A stretch of DNA of 64,000 nt from Candidatus Rokuibacteriota bacterium (GTDB taxonomy: Bacteria > Methylomirabilota > Methylomirabilia > Rokubacteriales > CSP1-6), in the NCBI GenBank assembly GCA_003220615.1, contig QHTB01000138.1, forward strand, positions 1 through 64,000, in the 5' to 3' direction. Of this stretch, positions 25,885 to 38,923 are shown in pieces. The first letter of the stretch is position 1; each line of letters begins with the position of its first letter. Under the pieces are notes generated by a model that was not told the DNA's origin, ran no database searches, and saw only the letters and a program-made list of their open reading frames with translations. A program made the translations under genes and the position numbers.

Positions 25885-26501
25885 ACATGGTCAACCGCGC
25901 CCGGGTGGATGCCGATGCCGACCTCGTCGCAGCGCTCCGTCGTGACGAGGCCGGTGCGATGGAGCGGCTCGTCGAGCGGTACGCGGACCGCGTCTACCGC
26001 CTGGCCATGCGAATCACCGGCTCACGAGAGGACGCTCAGGAAGTGGTCCAGGACGCGCTCTGGACCGTCGGTCGGAAGATCAACACCTTCAAGGGCGAGT
26101 CGGCGTTCGGGTCCTGGCTCTACCGCATCGCGGCGAATGCGGCCTACATGAAGCTTCGGGCTCGCCGCGGCAAGGGACGCGAGATCGCCCTCGACGATGT
26201 GCTGCCGGCGCTCGACTCCGGCGGAGTGCACTTCGATCCGATGGACGACTGGTCGCTCCGCGTCGACGATCGTGCCCTGCAGGGCGAACTGCGGACCGTG
26301 CTGGATTCCGCCATTGCGGAGCTGCCGGCGGATTACCGGACGGCGCTCATCCTGCATGACGTCGAAGGGATGTCGAATCCCGATATCGCCGACACCCTCA
26401 AAATCAGCCTGCCCGCGGTGAAGTCGCGCGTGCACCGGTCGCGCCTGCTGCTCCGCAAGCGGCTGTCCGAGTACATGAACGACGGCGCCCCTCGCACGTA
26501 G
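25881..26501 (+). CDS. ECF-type RNA polymerase sigma factor
   Basis: A 206-residue sigma-70 family factor. Region 2 has YADRVYRLAMRITGSREDA and FGSWLYRIAANAAYMKLR. Region 4 has LPADYRTALILHDVEGMSN followed by a VKSRVHRSRLLLRKRL recognition helix. The linker (about 100-135) is long and acidic. No anti-sigma gene is adjacent; the upstream TetR gene overlaps it by 4 bases and may be its control. Targets are unknown. Confidence 0.9.
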   Translation: MNMVNRARVDADADLVAALRRDEAGAMERLVERYADRVYRLAMRITGSREDAQEVVQDALWTVGRKINTFKGESAFGSWLYRIAANAAYMKLRARRGKGREIALDDVLPALDSGGVHFDPMDDWSLRVDDRALQGELRTVLDSAIAELPADYRTALILHDVEGMSNPDIADTLKISLPAVKSRVHRSRLLLRKRLSEYMNDGAPRT

Positions 26502-26521
26502 ACGGGGTTTCCCGCGTGGAG

Positions 26522-26582
26522 GGGCTCGACCGCCGGGCGGAAGTCGTCAGGACAAGAGTTGACGGGCTCAACCGCCGTGTGG
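26522..26582 (+). repeat. Imperfect direct repeat upstream of rplU
   Basis: Two 19-base copies, GGGCTCGACCGCCGGGCGG (26522-26540) and GGGCTCAACCGCCGTGTGG (26564-26582), match at 16 of 19 positions with a 42-base period. They lie in the 128-base gap before rplU, with a TTGACG (26559-26564) abutting the second copy. They may be leader or regulator sites for the ribosomal protein genes; the -10 is unclear. Confidence 0.35.
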
Positions 26583-26629
26583 TCAGATAAACGCTTGCCG
26601 CCATTAACGTTGAGAGAGGTTTGACGGTC

Positions 26630-26941
26630 ATGGAAGCGGTCATCGCAACAGGGGGCAAGCAGTACCGCGTGGCGCCGGGCCAGGTCATCGCGGTCGAGAA
26701 GCTGGCGGGGGACAAGGGCGCGGCCGTGGAGTTCACATCCGTGCTGCTGGTCTCGCGCGACGGCGAGGTCATCGTTGGACCGGATCGCCTCAAGTCGGCG
26801 CGAGTGTCGGGCGAGGTCGTCGGCCAAGGCCGGGCGCGCAAGGTGCTCGTCGTGAAGTTCAAGCGGCGGAAGAACTACCGGCGTCACGTCGGGCATCGGC
26901 AAGCGGCCACTCGCGTCCGCATCACCAACATCGAGGTCTAG
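26630..26941 (+). CDS. rplU: 50S ribosomal protein L21
   Basis: A 103-residue protein, the same length as E. coli L21. It has [17 protein letters not shown] at the N-terminus and [16 protein letters not shown], the rRNA-binding basic segment, near the C-terminus. I chose the ATG at 26630 over a TTG at 26621 because L21 proteins begin at this residue. It is followed by rpmA and obg in the order conserved across bacteria. Confidence 0.96.
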   Translation: MEAVIATGGKQYRVAPGQVIAVEKLAGDKGAAVEFTSVLLVSRDGEVIVGPDRLKSARVSGEVVGQGRARKVLVVKFKRRKNYRRHVGHRQAATRVRITNIEV

Positions 26942-29364
<2,423 letters not shown>

Positions 29365-29388
29365 TCCGGTAGGATGGAGCCCACGCGT

Positions 29389-30645
29389 ATGGACCCCCGA
29401 CGCCTCGTAGAAGCCAAAGCGCGGGCCGCCCGCGTCGCCGCCGGTGCGCTGGCCATGACGCCGACGAAGACGAAGAACGATGCGCTGACGCAGATGGCGC
29501 GCGGGCTGGAGGAGAAGACCGCGGCGCTGCTCGAGGCCAATCGAGCCGACCTCGACCGCGCCCGCGCCCAGGGTGTCACGCGCGCGTTTCTCGATCGCCT
29601 CACGCTGACGGATTCGAGAATCGACGAGATGGCCGCCGGCTTGCGCCAGATCGCGGCCCTGCCCGACCCGGTTGGCACCGTGGTCGAGTCGTGGCGCCGC
29701 CCCAACGGCCTCGAGATCAGCCGCGTCCGGGTGCCTCTCGGCGTCATCGGCTTCATCTACGAGGCCCGGCCCAACGTCACCGCCGACGCCGCCGGTCTCT
29801 GCGTGAAGTCGGGCAACGCGGTGGTGTTGCGCGGCGGCAGCGAGGCGCTCGAGTCGAATGCGATGATCGCGGCCATCCTGGCCAAGGCCCTGGACAAGGC
29901 GGGCGGGCCCGCGGACGCCATCCAGTTCGTCGACACGACCGACCGCGAGGCCGTGGCCGGGCTGCTCGAGCTCTCCGATCTCGTCGATCTGATCATCCCG
30001 CGGGGCGGCGAGGAGTTCGTGCGGTGGGTCGGCGAGCATTCGCGCGTCCCCGTCCTCAAGCACGACCGCGGGCTCGTCCACGTCTTCGTGGATGCCGACG
30101 CCGATCTCGAGATGGCGGCCGCGATCGTGATGAACGCGAAGGTCCAGCGGCCGAGCGTCTGCAACGCGATGGAGACGCTGCTCGTTCACGCGACGGCGGC
30201 GCCGCGTTTCCTGCCGCTCGTGGGCGCCCGGCTCGCCGACGCCGGCGTGGAATTACGCGGCTGCCCCCGCACGGTGGCCCTGCTGCCCAGGGCGAAACCG
30301 GCCACGACGCGCGACTGGGACGAGGAGTACCTCGACCTGATCCTCGCCATCCGCGTGGTCGACGACCTCGACGACGCGATCGCCCACATCCGGCGCCACG
30401 GCTCGGGCCTGGCCGAGGCGATCGTGACGAGCTCGCTCACCCACGCGCGGCGCTTCACGCGCGAGGTGGACGCCGCCGCCGTGATGGTCAATGCCTCCAC
30501 GCGCTTCGTCGATGGCGGTCAATTCGGGATGGGCGCCGAGATGGGCATCTCGACGTCGCGCGTGCACGCACGAGGCCCCGTCGGCGTCCAGGAGCTGACG
30601 ACCACCAAGTACGTCGTCCAGGGCGACGGTCAGGTTCGCGAATAG
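29389..30645 (+). CDS. proA: Glutamate-5-semialdehyde dehydrogenase (gamma-glutamyl phosphate reductase)
   Basis: A 418-residue NADPH-dependent enzyme using the ProB product. It has the motif VPLGVIGFIYEARPNVT and the catalytic cysteine in VQRPSVCNAMETLL. The ATG at 29389, with GGAG nine bases upstream, gives a length nearly equal to E. coli ProA; an ATG at 29374 is also possible. ProC is not in the window. Confidence 0.95.
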   Translation: MDPRRLVEAKARAARVAAGALAMTPTKTKNDALTQMARGLEEKTAALLEANRADLDRARAQGVTRAFLDRLTLTDSRIDEMAAGLRQIAALPDPVGTVVESWRRPNGLEISRVRVPLGVIGFIYEARPNVTADAAGLCVKSGNAVVLRGGSEALESNAMIAAILAKALDKAGGPADAIQFVDTTDREAVAGLLELSDLVDLIIPRGGEEFVRWVGEHSRVPVLKHDRGLVHVFVDADADLEMAAAIVMNAKVQRPSVCNAMETLLVHATAAPRFLPLVGARLADAGVELRGCPRTVALLPRAKPATTRDWDEEYLDLILAIRVVDDLDDAIAHIRRHGSGLAEAIVTSSLTHARRFTREVDAAAVMVNASTRFVDGGQFGMGAEMGISTSRVHARGPVGVQELTTTKYVVQGDGQVRE

Positions 30646-30646
30646 C

Positions 30647-31291
30647 GTGGCCCGGGTCGCGGTCTTCGGCGGCTCGTTCAACCCCATTCACTACGGTCAC
30701 CTGCTGCTCGCCGACGAGATGCTCGAGCTGCTGGCGCTCGATCGCGTGCTCTTCGTTCCGGCCGGACAGCCGCCCCACAAGCCTTCCGGCGCCGTGGCGC
30801 CGGCCGCTCACCGTCACGCCATGGTGAGATTGGCGACGGCCGGTCATCCGCGGTTCGCCGTCAGTGATCTCGAGCTGCGCCGTCCCGGGCTCTCGTACAC
30901 CGTCGACACGCTGGAAGCGCTGGCCGCGTCCGGCGATCAGCTCCTCCTGCTCATCGGCTCGGAGACGTTCCTCGACCTGTTGTCGTGGCGCGCTCCGCGC
31001 CGCATCGCCGAGCTCGCGCAACTCGTCGTGGTGCCGCGGACCGGCAGCGCCTTCGATCCCGACAGCACGGCTGCCCAGAAAGTTCTCAGAGAGATCGGAG
31101 CCGACGGCTTCGCCGCGGCCGGCGGCGCGACGGTGGCGGCCCGCGCGGTCCTCATCGCGCACGTCACGTCGCTCCCGCTCTCGGCGTCGGATCTCCGGTC
31201 CCGTGCCCGCGAGAGGCGCTCGCTCGCCTTCCGTCTCCCCGACAGCGTGATCGAGTACATCCGAGCGCATCGGCTCTACGAGGCGGCGTGA
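30647..31291 (+). CDS. nadD: Nicotinate-nucleotide adenylyltransferase
   Basis: A 214-residue enzyme making deamido-NAD from nicotinate mononucleotide and ATP. It has FGGSFNPIHYGHLLLADE with the (T/H)xGH-type nucleotidyl motif, and the late SATDLRSR-like motif (LSASDLRSRAR). It starts at GTG 30647, two bases after proA. It is coupled to rsfS by GTGA. Confidence 0.94.
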   Translation: MARVAVFGGSFNPIHYGHLLLADEMLELLALDRVLFVPAGQPPHKPSGAVAPAAHRHAMVRLATAGHPRFAVSDLELRRPGLSYTVDTLEALAASGDQLLLLIGSETFLDLLSWRAPRRIAELAQLVVVPRTGSAFDPDSTAAQKVLREIGADGFAAAGGATVAARAVLIAHVTSLPLSASDLRSRARERRSLAFRLPDSVIEYIRAHRLYEAA

Positions 31292-31644
31292 CGGACCGGC
31301 TGAACGGCGAGCGCAAGGTCCGGCTGGCGGCCCAGGCCGCGCTGGCCAAGAAGGCGGTGGACCTGGTCGTCCTCGACGTCCACGCGGTCTCCAGTGTCAG
31401 TGACTATTTTCTGGTCTGCAGTGGCAAGTCGAGCCCGCATCTCACGACGATCGTCGATGCGATCCGCCAGGCCCTCAAGGACCACGAGATCCGGCCGCTC
31501 CACGCCGAGGGCGCGCCCGAGAGCGGCTGGATCCTGCTCGATTACGGCGACGTCCTCATGCACGTTTTCATGGAAGACACGCGCGCGTACTACGCGCTCG
31601 AACGACTGTGGGGTGACGCGCCGGCACTGGTGCTGGAAGGGTGA
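31288..31644 (+). CDS. rsfS: Ribosomal silencing factor
   Basis: A 118-residue RsfS/Iojap protein that binds L14 and blocks subunit joining in slow growth. It has VDLVVLDVHAVSSVSDYFL, HAEGAPESGWILLDYGDVL and the HVF-YYALERLWGDAP ending typical of the family. The GTG at 31288 overlaps the nadD stop. It is the last gene of the rplU-to-rsfS run. Confidence 0.94.
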   Translation: MTDRLNGERKVRLAAQAALAKKAVDLVVLDVHAVSSVSDYFLVCSGKSSPHLTTIVDAIRQALKDHEIRPLHAEGAPESGWILLDYGDVLMHVFMEDTRAYYALERLWGDAPALVLEG

Positions 31645-31661
31645 AAAACGCGTCAAGGCAG

Positions 31662-31690
31662 TTGCGCGCTTTGCACGATGATGCTAGCGT
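31662..31690 (+). promoter_or_regulatory. Candidate promoter for the DksA-like gene
   Basis: TTGCGC (31662-31667), a 17-base spacer and TAGCGT (31685-31690) lie 33 bases before the ATG at 31723. The -10 is GC-rich and matches four of six positions, so confidence is limited. Confidence 0.35.
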
Positions 31691-31722
31691 AACGAAGCGC
31701 GTTGCGAGTCACGGAGGCCTTG

Positions 31723-32088
31723 ATGAAAAAAGATCGGCTGGCGGGTTTCAAAAAGCGCCTGCTCGACAAGCAATACCAATTGGTCCAGGAGGTGGGGCGC
31801 ACGGCGCTCTACGGCAAGGACCAGGAAGACGACTCGATCAAAGACCTCGGCGATCAGGCGAACACGGCGTACACGCGGGAATTTTTCTTCGAGCTGGGCA
31901 ACGGCGATCGCCGGCTGCTGCGCGAAGTGGTGATGGCGCTGCAGAAGATCGAGGATGGATCGTTCGGGACCTGCGAGCGCTGCAGCGAGCCGATCGCCGA
32001 CAAGCGACTCGACGCGCTTCCGTTCGCGCGTTATTGCATCGATTGCCAGCGGCTGGTGGAGGAAGAGGAGCGCATGACGGCGGGTTGA
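31723..32088 (+). CDS. TraR/DksA family zinc-finger protein
   Basis: A 121-residue protein. An N-terminal coiled-coil half is followed by a C4 zinc finger (CERCSEP and CIDCQRL, about residues 86-110). This is the build of DksA-like proteins that enter the RNA polymerase secondary channel. The DxxDxA tip of true DksA appears only partly as DLGDQAN, so a role in ppGpp response is uncertain. The ATG follows GGAGG at six bases; an upstream TTG at 31702 is less likely. Confidence 0.88.
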   Translation: MKKDRLAGFKKRLLDKQYQLVQEVGRTALYGKDQEDDSIKDLGDQANTAYTREFFFELGNGDRRLLREVVMALQKIEDGSFGTCERCSEPIADKRLDALPFARYCIDCQRLVEEEERMTAG

Positions 32089-32140
32089 TCCCGCCCCATC
32101 TGCTCGCCGTCGCCACGCCGCCTGCCCACTCGTTGCCGTC

Positions 32141-33091
32141 ATGCCATCACTAACCACGTCGCTCCGCACCATCACCTTCGTCGGTCGCGTCCTCGGCCGA
32201 GTCCTCGGCGCCCTGCCGCTGACGCCCAACGACGATCCGGAAGCCTCCGCGCTGGTCGGCGCTGCCGAAGACGCCTGGCATGCGGGACGGCACGAGGAGG
32301 CGCGGCGCCTCTTTCGCCAGGCCGTCGAGCGCCGGAAGAACGACGTGCGCGCGCTGCGAGGCCTGCGTGATCTCACGGTGGAGATGGAGGCCTGGCTCGA
32401 AGCGCTCGGCGTCGAGGAGCGCTTGATCGGGATCGTGGCCGGTGCCGAGCGAAGCGCCGAGACCACCTGGCTGGCCACGATTCACTACGAGCTCGGCCGG
32501 GCCGACACCAGAGGCGGTCGCCCCGCGTCCGCCATCGGCCACTTCAAGAACGCGCTCAAGGCCGAGCCGGGATTCGTGCCGGCGGCGCTCGCGCTCGGAG
32601 ACGCCCTCGAAGCGGGGGGCGACGCCAAGGAAGCGATCAAGACGTGGGAGCGAACGGCCGAGCAGAATCCCACGCTGGCCGTGCTGGCGCGGCTCGAGCG
32701 CGTCTATCGCCAGGAGGGCCGACCGAGCCGCATGATCGCCCTGTATCGAGCAGCCGTGGATCGCGCGCCCGACGATCTCGCCCTCGCCGTCGCGCTCGGC
32801 CGCGTCTACTTCGAGCTCGAGATGTTGGACGAGGCCGCCGATCAATTCGAGAAGATCGAGGTGCGCGCGCCCGACCTGCCGGTCGTCCACGCATTCCTCG
32901 GTGCGGTCTTCGAGCGTCGCGGTGAGACGCGCGAGGCCTTCGCCGAGTATCGGCGAGCCTTGCGCCTGGGCGACGCGTTCGACTGGCCGCATGCCTGCAC
33001 CGCCTGTGGAGCGCCGTCTCCCGCCTGGCAGGATCGTTGCCCGCGCTGCCGCCGCTGGAACACCGTCCGTCCCGCGCCACCCCGGCGCTGA
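32141..33091 (+). CDS. TPR protein with C-terminal zinc ribbon (LapB-like)
   Basis: A 316-residue protein with about six tetratricopeptide repeats (roughly 40-280), then a rubredoxin-like ribbon with CTAC and CPRC pairs at the C-terminus (about 285-305). This arrangement matches LapB/YciM, which controls lipopolysaccharide synthesis through LpxC turnover. The N-terminus (SLRTITFVGRVLGRVLG) is only weakly hydrophobic, so the membrane anchor of LapB is not evident. The DksA-like and ComF neighbours do not clarify its role. Confidence 0.7.
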   Translation: MPSLTTSLRTITFVGRVLGRVLGALPLTPNDDPEASALVGAAEDAWHAGRHEEARRLFRQAVERRKNDVRALRGLRDLTVEMEAWLEALGVEERLIGIVAGAERSAETTWLATIHYELGRADTRGGRPASAIGHFKNALKAEPGFVPAALALGDALEAGGDAKEAIKTWERTAEQNPTLAVLARLERVYRQEGRPSRMIALYRAAVDRAPDDLALAVALGRVYFELEMLDEAADQFEKIEVRAPDLPVVHAFLGAVFERRGETREAFAEYRRALRLGDAFDWPHACTACGAPSPAWQDRCPRCRRWNTVRPAPPRR

Positions 33092-33106
33092 ACCCGCGAA
33101 CGCCGT

Positions 33107-34901
<1,795 letters not shown>

Positions 34902-34917
34902 CGGCGTTCCGGACGCG

Positions 34918-36102
34918 GTGGCGAAGCTCACGATCGAGCAGCTCGACCTTCCCGGCAAGCGCATCTTCCTGCGGGCCGACTTGAACGCGCCGACCGATGG
35001 CGGCGCGGTGACGGACGACACCCGCCTGCGCGCGGTGGTCCCCACCATTCAGCACGCGCTCGGCGCCGGGGCATCGGTGGTGCTCGCCTCGCATCTCGGA
35101 CGGCCCCAGGGCAAGCCGACCCCAGAGTTCTCGCTGCGCCCGGTGGCCGAGCGGCTCGCCGCGTTGCTCGCGCTGCCGGTGCCGCTCGCTCCGGATTGTG
35201 TCGGCGACCAGGTGAGTGAACAGGCGCGCGCGCTCAAGCCGGGACAGGTGCTGCTCCTCGAGAACCTGCGTTTCCACAAGGAGGAGGAGGCCAACGACGA
35301 CGGGTTCGCGCGGGCGCTGGCCGGCCTCGCCGATTGCTACGTCAACGACGCCTTTGCCGCCGCGCATCGTGCCCACGCCTCGATCGAAGCCATCACGCGC
35401 CACCTGCAGCCGGCGGCGGCCGGGCTGCTCATGCAGCGTGAGCTCGCGGCGCTCACGCGCATTCTCGAAGCCCCCGACCGGCCCCTGATGGCCGTGCTCG
35501 GCGGCGCGAAGGTTGGGGACAAGGTGGCGCTGGTCGAGAACCTGCTCTCGCGAGTCGATGCGCTCGTCATCGGTGGCGGCATGGCCTTCACGTTCCTGCG
35601 CGCGCTCGGCCACGACATCGGGCGCTCACTCGTCGAGGCCGACCGTATCGAGACGGCGCGCCGAGTTTTGGAGTCGGCCCGCCGGCGCGGCATCCCCGTG
35701 GTGTTGCCGGTGGACGCGATCGTGGCCGAGAGTCCCGCGAGTCCCGCCGGCCGTGCCGTCAGCGTGCGCGAGATCCCGCCGTCGCTGATGGGCCTCGACA
35801 TCGGGCCGCGCAGCGTGGCGCGTTTCGCGGCGGCGGTGAAGGAAGCGCGGACGATCGTATGGAACGGCCCGATGGGCGTGTTCGAGAAGCCGCCGTTCGC
35901 CGCCGGGACCATCGAGCTGGCCCGCGCGATCGCCGAGAGCCGGGCCTTCTCGGTCATCGGGGGAGGGGACACCGTGGCCGCCGTGAATCTCGCCCGCGTG
36001 GCCGACCGGATCGGCTACATTTCCACGGCGGGCGGCGCCTTCCTCGAGTTCCTCGAAGGCCGGACGCTGCCGGGCGTGGAAGCCCTGACGGAGGCGCGCT
36101 GA
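34918..36102 (+). CDS. pgk: Phosphoglycerate kinase
   Basis: A 394-residue enzyme of normal length. It has RADLNAPTD at the N-terminus (the usual RxDxNVP signature with Ala for Val), the hinge region, and the nucleotide motif GGGDTVAAV near the C-terminus. It starts at GTG 34918, 16 bases after gap; its stop overlaps tpiA (TGATG). Confidence 0.96.
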   Translation: MAKLTIEQLDLPGKRIFLRADLNAPTDGGAVTDDTRLRAVVPTIQHALGAGASVVLASHLGRPQGKPTPEFSLRPVAERLAALLALPVPLAPDCVGDQVSEQARALKPGQVLLLENLRFHKEEEANDDGFARALAGLADCYVNDAFAAAHRAHASIEAITRHLQPAAAGLLMQRELAALTRILEAPDRPLMAVLGGAKVGDKVALVENLLSRVDALVIGGGMAFTFLRALGHDIGRSLVEADRIETARRVLESARRRGIPVVLPVDAIVAESPASPAGRAVSVREIPPSLMGLDIGPRSVARFAAAVKEARTIVWNGPMGVFEKPPFAAGTIELARAIAESRAFSVIGGGDTVAAVNLARVADRIGYISTAGGAFLEFLEGRTLPGVEALTEAR

Positions 36103-36884
36103 TGCGGATTCCGCTCTGCGTTGGCAACTGGAAGATGCAGGGGACGATCGCCGAGGGCCGGGCGCTGGCGGCCTCGATTCGCGATGGCCTCAAGCGGCCC
36201 CGCGGGGTCGACGTCGTGATCTGTCCACCGTTCACGGCCTTGGCCGCAGTCAACGAGGTCCTCAGCGGTACTCCGCTGCGACTCGGCGCTCAGAATTGTC
36301 ACTGGGAGGCGGCGGGCGCGCACACCGGAGAGATCTCCCTGCCCATGCTCGTGGAAGTGGGCTGCCGCTACGTGCTGGTCGGGCACTCGGAGCGGCGCCG
36401 TGAGATCGGCGAGACGGATGAGCAGATCAATCGCAAGGTCCAGGCCGCGCTCGTGCACGGCGTCACCCCGATCCTCTGCGTCGGCGAGACGGCCGACGAG
36501 CGGCGGCAAGGCCTGACGTTCACGACGATCGAGGGCCAGCTCCGCGCGGGCCTGGCCAGCCTCGCGTCCGACGCGATCGCTCGGGTCGTCCTCGCCTACG
36601 AGCCGGTGTGGGCGATCGGGACCGGGATCAACGCCACCCCCGCCCAGGCCGCCGAGGTCCACGGGTATCTTCGTGGTCTCCTGTCCGAGCTTTCATCGAA
36701 AGACGTGGCTGGCGCCATCCGGATCCTTTACGGCGGGAGCGTTAAGGCGGAGAATGCCGACGCCCTCGCCGCCGAGCCCGAGATCGACGGTGCGCTGGTG
36801 GGCGGCGCCAGCCTCAACGCGGGCGGGTTCATCGCCATTGCCAAGAAGACGGCGCGCGCGGGCGCGACCGGGAAAGGGGAATGA
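36102..36884 (+). CDS. tpiA: Triose-phosphate isomerase
   Basis: A 260-residue TIM barrel. It has the N-terminal VGNWKMQG lysine, the catalytic histidine in VGHSERR, the glutamate in AYEPVWAIGTG and the phosphate loop YGGSV. The ATG overlaps the pgk stop and its own stop overlaps secG. It is the third gene of the gap-pgk-tpiA-secG operon. Confidence 0.97.
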   Translation: MRIPLCVGNWKMQGTIAEGRALAASIRDGLKRPRGVDVVICPPFTALAAVNEVLSGTPLRLGAQNCHWEAAGAHTGEISLPMLVEVGCRYVLVGHSERRREIGETDEQINRKVQAALVHGVTPILCVGETADERRQGLTFTTIEGQLRAGLASLASDAIARVVLAYEPVWAIGTGINATPAQAAEVHGYLRGLLSELSSKDVAGAIRILYGGSVKAENADALAAEPEIDGALVGGASLNAGGFIAIAKKTARAGATGKGE

Positions 36885-37243
36885 TGCACGCTCTCCTCGT
36901 CATCATCCACGTCATCGCCTGCTTCGCCATCATCGGAGTCGTCCTGTTGCAGGCGGGCAAGGGCGCTGACATCGGCTCGGCCTTCGGCGGTGCCGGCAGT
37001 CAGGCCGTCTTCGGCTCCATGGGCACGCCGACGGTCCTCGGCAAGATCACCACGGTGATCGCCATCGTCTTCACCATCACGTCGTTCAGCCTGGCGCTGC
37101 TCGGCGGCGAGCGCAGCAGCTCGGTGATCCGCGAGCTGGCCCCGGCCGCCACCGCGCCCGCGCCGGCACCCGCGACGCCAGCAACGCCCTCGGCGCCCGC
37201 TGCGCCGGCCGCACCCGCGGCGCCCTCCGGCACCAGTCGCTAG
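36881..37243 (+). CDS. secG: Protein-export membrane protein SecG
   Basis: A 120-residue SecYEG translocon subunit with two hydrophobic helices. The conserved loop VVLLQAGKGADIGSAFGG is intact. After the second helix comes an unusual Ala/Pro-rich tail of about 35 residues. The start is one of two adjacent ATGs (ATGATG at 36881). tpiA-secG linkage is common in bacteria. Confidence 0.93.
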   Translation: MMHALLVIIHVIACFAIIGVVLLQAGKGADIGSAFGGAGSQAVFGSMGTPTVLGKITTVIAIVFTITSFSLALLGGERSSSVIRELAPAATAPAPAPATPATPSAPAAPAAPAAPSGTSR

Positions 37244-38899
37244 GTGATCGTCCTCCGCGCCGCTGTCCTGGTCGTGCTGGCGCTGGCCGCCGCCGCGTGC
37301 ACGTCCGAGGTGGGCAGCGGCACGGGCGACGACGGCGCCGCCCGGAAGACGGTGCGGCCGGTCTACGGCGACACGCTGATCGAAGCCCTGCTCGGCGACA
37401 TCCAGGGCCTGATCCCGAACATCACGAGCGACTCCGCGTCACACACGATCGGCAATCTGATCTACAGCGGCCTGGTCAAGCGCGATGAGAGCCTGCGGCT
37501 CGTCGGCGATCTCGCCGAGTCCTGGACGGTCAGCCGTGACTGCCGCAACATGACGTTCCAGCTCAAGAAGAACGCGAAGTGGCACGACGGGCGGCCGTTC
37601 ACGGCCGACGACGTCGTGTTCACGTACCAGGCGATGGTCAACCCCAAGACGCCGACGGCGTACAAGGAAGACTTCAAGGCCGTCGAGTCGATCGAAGCTG
37701 TCGACGCCCACACCGTCCGCGTACGGTATGCCCGGCCCTACGCCAAGGCGCTCCAGAGCTGGAGCACGACGATGCTGCCGCGCCACCTGCTGGAGTCGTA
37801 CGTGACCGAGGGCCGGCTTCGCGAGGCACCGCAAAATCGCGAGAGCCCCGTGGGAACCGGGCCCTACCGCTTCAAGGAGTGGCGCACCGGCGAGAAGGTC
37901 GTGCTCACGGCGAACCGTGACTACTACGATACCGGCCCGTATCTCTCGCGGCTCGTGTACCGGATCATCCCGAGCCAGGCCACGATCTTTCTCGAGCTCA
38001 AGGCCAAGGGGATCGACAGCAGCAGCACCCTGACGGCGCTCCAGTACAAGCGGCAAACGGACTATCCGGCGTTCCGGCGCGCCTACCAGAAGTTCCGCTA
38101 TCCGAGCAGCGCCTATACCTACTTCGGCTTCAACCTGAAGGATCCACGCTTCGCCGACAAGCGCGTGCGCCAGGCGTTCGCGTACGCCATCAGCAAGCAG
38201 GAGCTGATCGAGGGCGTGCGCCTCGGTCTCGGCCGAGAAGCCACCGGTCCCTACAAGCCGGGCACCTGGGTCTACAACCCGAACGTGAAGCGATACCCGC
38301 ACGACCTGGAGCGGGCCCGTCAGCTCCTCGCCGAGGCGGGCTGGCGCGAGAAGAACGGCGATGGCCTGCTCGTGAAGGACGGCAAGCCGTTCACCTTCAC
38401 GCTCATGACGAACCAGGGCAACGACGAGCGCAAGAAGATCGCCGAGCTCATCCAGGCCTCGCTGCGCGAGCTGGGCGTCGGCGTGGACATCCGGATCCTC
38501 GAATGGGCGTCGTTCATCAAGGAGTACATCAAGAAGCGCCGATTCGAGGCCATCGTGCTGGGGTGGGGCATCGGGCTCGACCCCGATCAGTACGAGATCT
38601 GGCACTCGTCGAAGACCGGGCCGGATGATCTGAACCACATCTCGTACGCGAATCCCGAAGTCGATGAGATGCTCGAGCGCGGGCGGTCCTCGTGCTTCGA
38701 GGACGAGCGCAAGAAGTACTACGATCGGCTGCAGGAGATCCTGGCCGAGGACCAGCCGATCGTCTTCCTCTACTTCCCGGATGCACTCCCGGTGGTCGCC
38801 ACCCGCGTGTACGGGGTCGTCGAGTCACCGAACGGGATCGGCTTCAACTTCACGGAGTGGTTCGTTCCAAGGAGCTTGCAGCGCTACACCGCCGGCTAG
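37244..38899 (+). CDS. Peptide/oligopeptide ABC transporter substrate-binding lipoprotein
   Basis: A 551-residue family 5 extracellular solute-binding protein. The signal peptide ends in a lipobox with Cys19 (ALAAAAC), so it is a lipoprotein. The segment GNLIYSGLVKRDES and the later FNLKDPRFADKRVRQAFAYAIS are the family marks. The GTG directly abuts the secG stop. Two permease genes follow but no ATPase gene. Confidence 0.92.
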   Translation: MIVLRAAVLVVLALAAAACTSEVGSGTGDDGAARKTVRPVYGDTLIEALLGDIQGLIPNITSDSASHTIGNLIYSGLVKRDESLRLVGDLAESWTVSRDCRNMTFQLKKNAKWHDGRPFTADDVVFTYQAMVNPKTPTAYKEDFKAVESIEAVDAHTVRVRYARPYAKALQSWSTTMLPRHLLESYVTEGRLREAPQNRESPVGTGPYRFKEWRTGEKVVLTANRDYYDTGPYLSRLVYRIIPSQATIFLELKAKGIDSSSTLTALQYKRQTDYPAFRRAYQKFRYPSSAYTYFGFNLKDPRFADKRVRQAFAYAISKQELIEGVRLGLGREATGPYKPGTWVYNPNVKRYPHDLERARQLLAEAGWREKNGDGLLVKDGKPFTFTLMTNQGNDERKKIAELIQASLRELGVGVDIRILEWASFIKEYIKKRRFEAIVLGWGIGLDPDQYEIWHSSKTGPDDLNHISYANPEVDEMLERGRSSCFEDERKKYYDRLQEILAEDQPIVFLYFPDALPVVATRVYGVVESPNGIGFNFTEWFVPRSLQRYTAG

Positions 38900-38923
38900 C
38901 CACGGAGCGATAATAGCGCGCCC

